64,000 nucleotides of DNA from Chloroflexota bacterium (GTDB lineage: Bacteria > Chloroflexota > Anaerolineae > Anaerolineales > Villigracilaceae). This document shows, piece by piece, positions 58,843-64,000 of the stretch; the stretch's first letter is position 1, and each line of letters starts with the position of its first letter. The stretch lies in contig JAKOVF010000361.1 in the NCBI GenBank assembly GCA_029782225.1, positions 1-64,000 on the forward strand. Reading direction: 5' to 3'. The translations under genes and the position numbers were made by a program. The notes below the pieces were generated by a model. It had not been told where the DNA came from and ran no database searches. It saw nothing but the letters and a program-made list of their open reading frames with translations.

Positions 58843-58874
58843 AAAAAAGAGTGATTTAGAAATCACTCTTTTTT
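58843..58874 (+). terminator. Bidirectional intrinsic terminator
   Basis: AAAAAAGAGTGATTT (58843-58857) pairs with AAATCACTCTTTTTT (58860-58874), and the 3' arm ends in six T's. It ends the kinase/regulator transcript. Confidence 0.85.
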
Positions 58875-58964
58875 CATTCCAATTGCAGGATGGGGGAGGA
58901 TGGGATTGCTCATCGATTCCAAGTATCCTGTGACAAGACTTTGTTCCATTTATCACATACGATC

Positions 58965-59327
58965 ATGTCCAAGCCACGTATCCTGTTGATCAGTTCCCAG
59001 CACCTCTTCGGCGAAAGCATGGAGACGATTCTGCGTGCGGATAAAGATGTGGAGTTGGTCGGTCCGTGGAGCCTGGGCGACAAGGATATTTACGAGCGTT
59101 TAATTGAGGCAAGCCCATCTGTGATCGTCATTGCCGATGAAAATTTGCAAAGCGAGGCGGCGGCAGAGTTAACAAAGACCATCATCGAGAAAAGTCCAGA
59201 AGTATCGGTAATACGTACTGGGTTGAATGAGAACACCTTTCGAATTGTTTCAACACATACCCTGCCTGCCCGAGGAGCAGATCTACTCGAAACGATACAC
59301 GATTGCATTGTTCGTACACAAGACTAA
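58965..59327 (+). CDS. Receiver-like protein lacking the usual acidic pocket
   Basis: 120 residues. The fold order (ILLISSQHLFGESMETIL, VELVGPWSLG, VIVIADENL, VSVIRTGLN) is that of a receiver domain, but the usual Asp pair after the first strand is Ser-Ser-Gln, and the phosphoacceptor position reads IADEN. It may be a phosphorylation-independent pseudo-receiver. It lies between the narX/narL-like pair and the cytochrome/narG operon. TACGAT stands just before the ATG at 58965, so the transcript may be nearly leaderless. An in-frame start at 58890 is possible. Confidence 0.65.
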   Translation: MSKPRILLISSQHLFGESMETILRADKDVELVGPWSLGDKDIYERLIEASPSVIVIADENLQSEAAAELTKTIIEKSPEVSVIRTGLNENTFRIVSTHTLPARGADLLETIHDCIVRTQD

Positions 59328-59405
59328 ATAGCCACAATCTTTCATAAACCAGTGGGAGAGCATTCCCGTGTTCGCCCTCATCAAAATCAGGAGTTGGCAA
59401 AACCT

Positions 59406-59984
59406 ATGATAAATCACAATGGTAAATACCGAGAGCGAACAAATCTCTTGTGGATTGTGTTGCTCGCATTTTCCCTGTTCGGGTGCGGTTCGACGCCTGA
59501 TGTGAAAACCGCCCAGCCACCTTCAGTAGAGGCAATTGCCAACGGGAATGTGGAGAACGGACGAAAGTTGTTTATGGGCTATGCCCACTTTCAAAACGAT
59601 GGACCTCCCTGCATGGGTTGTCATAGTGTGGGCGAGAACGGATTACTCGGCGGCGGGGTGATGGGTCCCAATCTGACAGATGTTTCCAACAAACTGAGTC
59701 AGGATGAAATTGTTTCCTTCCTCTCGAACAGTGGAACAAAAATCTCACCAGTCATGCAGCCTATCTTTACCGAAAATCCCCTTACCGAAAGCGAGCAGGC
59801 GGATTTAATCGCCTTCATGAATGCATCCGTTGGACAACCAGAATCCAACAGGGAGATTGTAGTATTCGGTATAAGCCTGGCCGGGCTTGCAGCGGTAATT
59901 GCATTTCTTGGGTTTGTCTACCGAGATCGTTTACGGAGCATCCGCAGGGCATTGGTGAATAAAGCACAAAAGGAGTTGTTATGA
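59406..59984 (+). CDS. Membrane-anchored cytochrome c lipoprotein of the nar operon
   Basis: 192 residues. A lipobox with Cys near residue 27 (SLFGCGS) or uncleaved anchor is followed by a monoheme domain: CMGCH near residues 69-73, with probable Met ligand in SPVMQP near 117. A C-terminal helix ([19 protein letters not shown]) and a basic tail end the protein. The next gene, narG, begins in its stop (ATGA). A nar-linked cytochrome recalls NarC of Thermus, though that one is larger; this one probably passes electrons between quinol or periplasm and the reductase. Confidence 0.85.
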   Translation: MINHNGKYRERTNLLWIVLLAFSLFGCGSTPDVKTAQPPSVEAIANGNVENGRKLFMGYAHFQNDGPPCMGCHSVGENGLLGGGVMGPNLTDVSNKLSQDEIVSFLSNSGTKISPVMQPIFTENPLTESEQADLIAFMNASVGQPESNREIVVFGISLAGLAAVIAFLGFVYRDRLRSIRRALVNKAQKELL

Positions 59985-62900
59985 GTTGGATTCAAGAGAT
60001 CTCTAATCCGCAAGCCCGCCAGTGGGAGGAGTTTTACCGCAATCGCTGGCAACATGACAAAGTGGTACGAAGCACACACGGCGTTAACTGTACCGGCAGT
60101 TGTTCGTGGATGATCTATGTGAAAGATGGAATTGTCACCTGGGAGTTGCAGGCGTTGGACTATCCAAGCTTGCAACCGGGGTTGCCACCTTATGAACCAC
60201 GTGGCTGCCAGCGCGGCATATCCTTTTCGTGGTACCAGTACAGCCCGGTGCGTGTCAAATATCCGTACATGCGCGGTGTGCTGATGGATTTGTGGCGCAA
60301 AGCCAAAGAGGAGCACGCGGACCCGGTCGAAGCGTGGACAGCCGTCATTGAGGATGAAGCGGGGCGTAAGGCTTTTCATCAAGCGCGCGGCAAGGGAGGC
60401 TTTCGTCGCACAAGCTGGGATGAGGTGCTTGAGATCATCGCCGCCTCCACCATGTACACCGTCAAAAAATATGGACCGGATCGCATTATCGGTTTTTCGC
60501 CGATCCCAGCCATGTCGATGTTGAGTTATGCCGGAGGCAGTCGCTTCCTGCAAATGCTGGGCGCTGTGAGCATGAGTTTTTATGATTGGTACAGCGACCT
60601 GCCGCCCGCCAGCCCCGAGACGTGGGGTGAGCAGACGGATGTAGCCGAAAGCGCCGATTGGTTCAACGCGAAGTTCATTGCTTCGGTCGGATCGAACATG
60701 AGCATGACGCGCACGCCCGATGTGCATTTCGCCGCAGAAGCGCGTCACAATGGGACCAAGCTGGTGGTCTTTGCGCCCGATTTCAATCAGGTTGCCAAGT
60801 ATGCGGATTGGTGGGTTCCAGTCAATGCCGGGCAGGATGGCGCGTTTTGGATGGCGGTCAACCATGTCATCTTGAATGAATTCCATCATCAGACTCCGAC
60901 GCCTTACTTTATGGATTATGCGCGCCGCTATACGGACTCTCCCTTCCTTGTTGTGCTCAACGAGTCGAACGGCAGTTATGTGCCGGGCAGAATGTTACGC
61001 GCTGGACAAGTGGAACGCACTCGAGATGTGGAAAATGGCGAGTGGAAGTTTTTGGTTTGGGATGAACTTAGCAATGAGCCGCGCATGCCGCAAGGCAGTT
61101 TGGGATTCCGCTGGCAGAAGCAAAAGGGACAGTGGAATCTGGAACCGAAAGATGGTCTGGATGGAAGCGAGATCAGTTCCCAGTTGAGTTTTCTCAACAC
61201 ATCTGAAGAACGGCTGACGGTTTCGTTCGCGGAGTTCGGCGAAGGCAAATCCTTCCAGCGCAGTGTGCCAGTGCGTTATATAGAAACGACTGATGGTAAA
61301 GTGGCTGTTGCCACTGTGTACGACTTGCTCATGTCTCAATACGGTGTGGGGCGTGGACTCGAAGGTGATTATCCCGCTGACTACGATGATGAGAATCTTT
61401 CGTACACTCCCGCCTGGCAGGAACGTTATACGGGTATCGACCGCCAGACCGTGATTCAGTTTGCACGTGAGTGGGCGACGACCGCAGTCAAGACCGAAGG
61501 CAAGTGCATGATCATCATCGGCGCGGGGGTCAATCACTGGTATCACAATAACTTGATCTATCGCGCCTGTATCGGAACCCTGCTGTTGACTGGTTGTGTG
61601 GGACGAAACGGCGGCGGATTGAATCATTATGTGGGTCAGGAAAAGTTAGCCCCCGCGGCTCCTTGGGCGGCGATGGCATTTGCCACAGACTGGCAGAAAC
61701 CGCCACGCCAGATGAACTCACCTTCCTTCCATTATGTTAATAGCGATCAGTGGCGTTATGAACACACCTATACCGAACCTCAACCTGTTCCACGTCCCGA
61801 TGATGAACACAATCGGGATATGCCGCAGGAGCACACGCTGGATGCGCAAGTCCGCGCGGTGCGGATGGGTTGGTTGCCGTCGTATCCGCAGTTCAATGTC
61901 AGCTCGCTGGAAATTGTCAGAAAGGCGGAGCAGGCTGGGGCGAAGTCGGATGCGGAAATTCGTCAATGGGTGGTGGATCAACTTAAGTCAGGCGAACTAA
62001 AGTTTGCGGTACAGGATCCCGATGCTCCCGAAAACTGGCCTCGCCTGTGGTTTATCTGGCGTGGTAATGCGCTCAATGCCAGCGCAAAAGGTCAGGAATA
62101 TTTCTTCAAGCATTATTTGGGGACGCATCATCAGATCATTTCGGAGGAAGTGGATAAGAGTCACTTCCATGAAGTGAATTACCGTGACGAGGCGCCCGAA
62201 GGCAAACTTGATCTGGTGGTGGATATCAATTTCCGCATGGATACTTCGGCGTTGTATTCGGATATTGTGTTGCCGACGGCGAGTTGGTATGAAAAAGATG
62301 ACTTGAACACGACCGACATGCACTCGTTCATTCACCCGCTTGCCGCCGCTGTGCCGCCCTCGTGGGAATCGAAAACAGACTGGGATATTTTCAAAATCCT
62401 GGCAGGGAAGGTCAGCGAATTGGCGGAGACTCATTTGCCTGAACCCGTGCGTGATTTGGTTGCCATGCCGCTTCAACACGATACGCCCGCTGAGATGGCG
62501 CAGGCGCACATCCGTGATTGGGCGCGTGGGGAATGTGAACCCATCCCTGGCGTGACAATGCCGAACTTTGTGGTAACCGAACGCGATTACGTCAACCTGG
62601 GTAAACGATTCATATCCTTTGGCCCGAAGGTGCAGAAGGAAGGTCTCGCAATTCACGGCATTCACTGGGATGTGGATGACTTGTATCAGCAATTACTGGA
62701 TAGCAAACCAACTACTACATGGAATGGACAGACCTATCCTTCACTGGAGGTTGCGCGAGATGCCGCCAACATCATCCTGCATCTGGCTCCCGAAACCAAT
62801 GGCGAAGTGGCGTACCGCGCCTTCCAAGCCGAAGAAGAACGCATGGGACTCAAGCTAACTGATTTGGCAGAACCCACACGCGCCACGCGCATGACCTTCA

Positions 62901-63613
62901 ATGATTTGACTCAACAGCCTCGACGTTTGCTCAACAGCCCGATTTGGACAGGCATTGTTACCGATGGTCGTCCCTATTCAGCATATGTCTTGAATGTGGA
63001 ACGACTCGTCCCCTGGCGCACGTTGACGGGACGGCAACACTTTTATTTGGATCACGAAGGGTATCTGGCGTATGGCGAACATTTGCCCACTTACAAGCCG
63101 CGACCTGATCCATTGGCTTTTGGCGATTTGGATAAAAGTCACAGCGAAGGCAAGACCATCCAGTTGAATTACCTCACACCTCATGCCAAGTGGCATATCC
63201 ATTCCAACTACTTTGATAACGACCGTATGTTGACTCTTTCACGCGGACTCGAGCCGATGTGGATCAGCGAAAAGGATGCTAAAGAAATCGGCATTGTGGA
63301 TAACGACTGGGTGGAAGCCTACAACGATCACGGTGTGACGGTCACACGCGCGATTGTCAGCGCGCGCATCCCGCCCGGAATTTGCATCATCTATCATGCT
63401 CCGGAACGGACGGTGAGCGTGCCCAAGTCACCGATGCGTGGCAACAAGCGGGCAGGCGGGCACAATAGTCCCACGCGCATCCACCTTAAGCCTTCGTTGA
63501 TGGTTGGCGGCTATGGTCAGTTTACTTATGCGTTCAACTACTGGGGTCCGACTGGCGTCAACCGCGACACATTCATATTGGTACGCAAACTGCCAGGGAA
63601 ACCTGAGTTCTAA
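59981..63613 (+). CDS. narG: Respiratory nitrate reductase alpha subunit
   Basis: 1210 residues. The FS0 iron-sulfur motif is H33, C37, C41 ([13 protein letters not shown]) and C76 (EPRGCQRG). The molybdenum Asp ligand D206 lies in [19 protein letters not shown], as in NarG. Molybdopterin dinucleotide-binding segments and the C-terminal lobe with [17 protein letters not shown] complete the enzyme. There is no Tat signal, so the complex should face the cytoplasm, as NarGHI does. It would reduce nitrate to nitrite (or oxidise nitrite in reverse). AAAAGGAGTTGTT precedes the start. Confidence 0.96.
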   Translation: MSWIQEISNPQARQWEEFYRNRWQHDKVVRSTHGVNCTGSCSWMIYVKDGIVTWELQALDYPSLQPGLPPYEPRGCQRGISFSWYQYSPVRVKYPYMRGVLMDLWRKAKEEHADPVEAWTAVIEDEAGRKAFHQARGKGGFRRTSWDEVLEIIAASTMYTVKKYGPDRIIGFSPIPAMSMLSYAGGSRFLQMLGAVSMSFYDWYSDLPPASPETWGEQTDVAESADWFNAKFIASVGSNMSMTRTPDVHFAAEARHNGTKLVVFAPDFNQVAKYADWWVPVNAGQDGAFWMAVNHVILNEFHHQTPTPYFMDYARRYTDSPFLVVLNESNGSYVPGRMLRAGQVERTRDVENGEWKFLVWDELSNEPRMPQGSLGFRWQKQKGQWNLEPKDGLDGSEISSQLSFLNTSEERLTVSFAEFGEGKSFQRSVPVRYIETTDGKVAVATVYDLLMSQYGVGRGLEGDYPADYDDENLSYTPAWQERYTGIDRQTVIQFAREWATTAVKTEGKCMIIIGAGVNHWYHNNLIYRACIGTLLLTGCVGRNGGGLNHYVGQEKLAPAAPWAAMAFATDWQKPPRQMNSPSFHYVNSDQWRYEHTYTEPQPVPRPDDEHNRDMPQEHTLDAQVRAVRMGWLPSYPQFNVSSLEIVRKAEQAGAKSDAEIRQWVVDQLKSGELKFAVQDPDAPENWPRLWFIWRGNALNASAKGQEYFFKHYLGTHHQIISEEVDKSHFHEVNYRDEAPEGKLDLVVDINFRMDTSALYSDIVLPTASWYEKDDLNTTDMHSFIHPLAAAVPPSWESKTDWDIFKILAGKVSELAETHLPEPVRDLVAMPLQHDTPAEMAQAHIRDWARGECEPIPGVTMPNFVVTERDYVNLGKRFISFGPKVQKEGLAIHGIHWDVDDLYQQLLDSKPTTTWNGQTYPSLEVARDAANIILHLAPETNGEVAYRAFQAEEERMGLKLTDLAEPTRATRMTFNDLTQQPRRLLNSPIWTGIVTDGRPYSAYVLNVERLVPWRTLTGRQHFYLDHEGYLAYGEHLPTYKPRPDPLAFGDLDKSHSEGKTIQLNYLTPHAKWHIHSNYFDNDRMLTLSRGLEPMWISEKDAKEIGIVDNDWVEAYNDHGVTVTRAIVSARIPPGICIIYHAPERTVSVPKSPMRGNKRAGGHNSPTRIHLKPSLMVGGYGQFTYAFNYWGPTGVNRDTFILVRKLPGKPEF

Positions 63614-63621
63614 AAATATTT

Positions 63622-63700
63622 ACCATGAAGGGCACGAAGTGTCACAAAGGAAAACCAAAAGCATTTACTTCGTGTACCTTCGTGAACCTTTGTGGTGAAA
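63622..63700 (+). repeat. Dispersed inverted-repeat sequence between narG and narH
   Basis: ACCATGAAGGGCACGAAGTG, then GTCACAAAGGAAAA, is inverted-similar to CTTCGTGTACCTTCGTGAAC followed by CTTTGTGGTGAAA. Short CACGAAGG repeats of this kind are spread through intergenic DNA of many Chloroflexota and other bacteria, by recall. It splits an operon that is normally tight. Confidence 0.6.
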
Positions 63701-63714
63701 AGAGGAAATCAATT

Positions 63715-64000
63715 ATGAAAATCAGATCACAAGTTTCAATGGTATTCCATCTCGATAAATGTATCGGCTGTCATACATGCAGTGTTGCCTGCAAAAACAT
63801 CTGGACCGACCGCGAAGGCGCGGAATATATGTGGTGGAACAACGTAGAGACAAAACCCGGCGTCGGCTTTCCCACCCAATGGGAAGACCAGGACAAATAT
63901 CACGGCGGCTGGGAACTTGAGGACAAGCCCAAAGATCCTACCCTAAAATTAAAACTCCAAAACCGTTTGCAGACCTTTACCAATTTATTTTCCAACCCAG
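63715..64000 (+). CDS. narH: Respiratory nitrate reductase beta subunit, N-terminal part (cut by window end)
   Basis: About 95 codons visible, open at the edge. The first iron-sulfur motif has Cys at residues 16, 19, 22 and 26 (DKCIGCHTCSVACKNIW), exactly as in NarH. The segment EYMWWNNVETKPGVGFP is also typical. AAGAGGAAATCAATT precedes the start at 63715. It carries electrons from the heme subunit to NarG. Confidence 0.95.
   Translation, partial: MKIRSQVSMVFHLDKCIGCHTCSVACKNIWTDREGAEYMWWNNVETKPGVGFPTQWEDQDKYHGGWELEDKPKDPTLKLKLQNRLQTFTNLFSNP

Overview
The window looks like a chromosomal segment of a bacterium of the phylum Chloroflexota, probably class Anaerolineae. This is an inference from gene content and style: Thr/Pro/Glu/Ala-rich linkers after lipoprotein cysteines, a MalT-type LuxR ATPase regulator, NarX/NarL-like pairs, a NarGH operon with its own membrane cytochrome c, and many small stress proteins. 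No rRNA, tRNA, CRISPR array, phage or complete insertion sequence was seen.

Positions 1-3.4 kb carry ordinary metabolism: the tail of an apparently internally deleted transaldolase, a HAD phosphatase, GTP cyclohydrolase I (folE), a YegS-type lipid kinase and a histidine phosphatase. Positions 3.4-29 kb are a dense island of small stress-type genes: CsbD, YtxH, GlsB/YeaQ, tandem YggT, BON, lmo0937-like membrane peptides, DUF5661, DUF3597, a P-type proton-pump-like ATPase, an Era-like GTPase with a membrane domain, TPM and LemA, an ABC-2 exporter, AI-2E and YihY membrane proteins, CBS and HU proteins. The island is threaded by a repeated 69-bp element. I found nine clear copies, one with a damaged hairpin arm, and two more decayed ones. 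Each clear copy has a short hairpin (CTCCCCCAAGTGGCGGAG), a second hairpin with compensatory stem changes and a loop carrying GGATGYGG, and a TANNAT hexamer ending exactly at base 69. All copies point the same way as the next gene. I read this as the shared promoter/operator, or a structured RNA leader, of an undescribed stress regulon. It is the main discovery candidate here. One complete cassette (element, small membrane gene, hairpin) is duplicated, and a third copy is decayed.

Positions 29-37 kb hold a SLOG-fold protein, a B12-binding radical SAM enzyme, a cupredoxin lipoprotein, a site-2 protease with CBS domains, a VIT1-family transporter and an RNB ribonuclease. Positions 37-43.2 kb form a minus-strand set (DUF2938, a small conserved protein, a zinc-less medium-chain oxidoreductase, DUF2306, a membrane protein) downstream of a large MalT-like LuxR regulator. 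MalT-box-like repeats lie in the gap between regulator and targets.

Positions 43.5-55.9 kb hold a histidine kinase/response regulator pair, a hydroxyacid dehydrogenase, a PEP-mutase/isocitrate-lyase-family lyase, a complete ABC importer, a PrpD-family dehydratase, a methyltransferase and an orphan solute-binding protein. Together they suggest uptake and breakdown of a branched or substituted organic acid. Positions 56.2-64 kb hold a NarX-like kinase, a NarL-like regulator, an atypical receiver, a membrane-anchored cytochrome c, narG and the start of narH: a nitrate respiration locus cut by the window end. A second repeat family (three copies beside hairpins) and two palindromic repeats, one inside prpD and one between narG and narH, occur in the right half.
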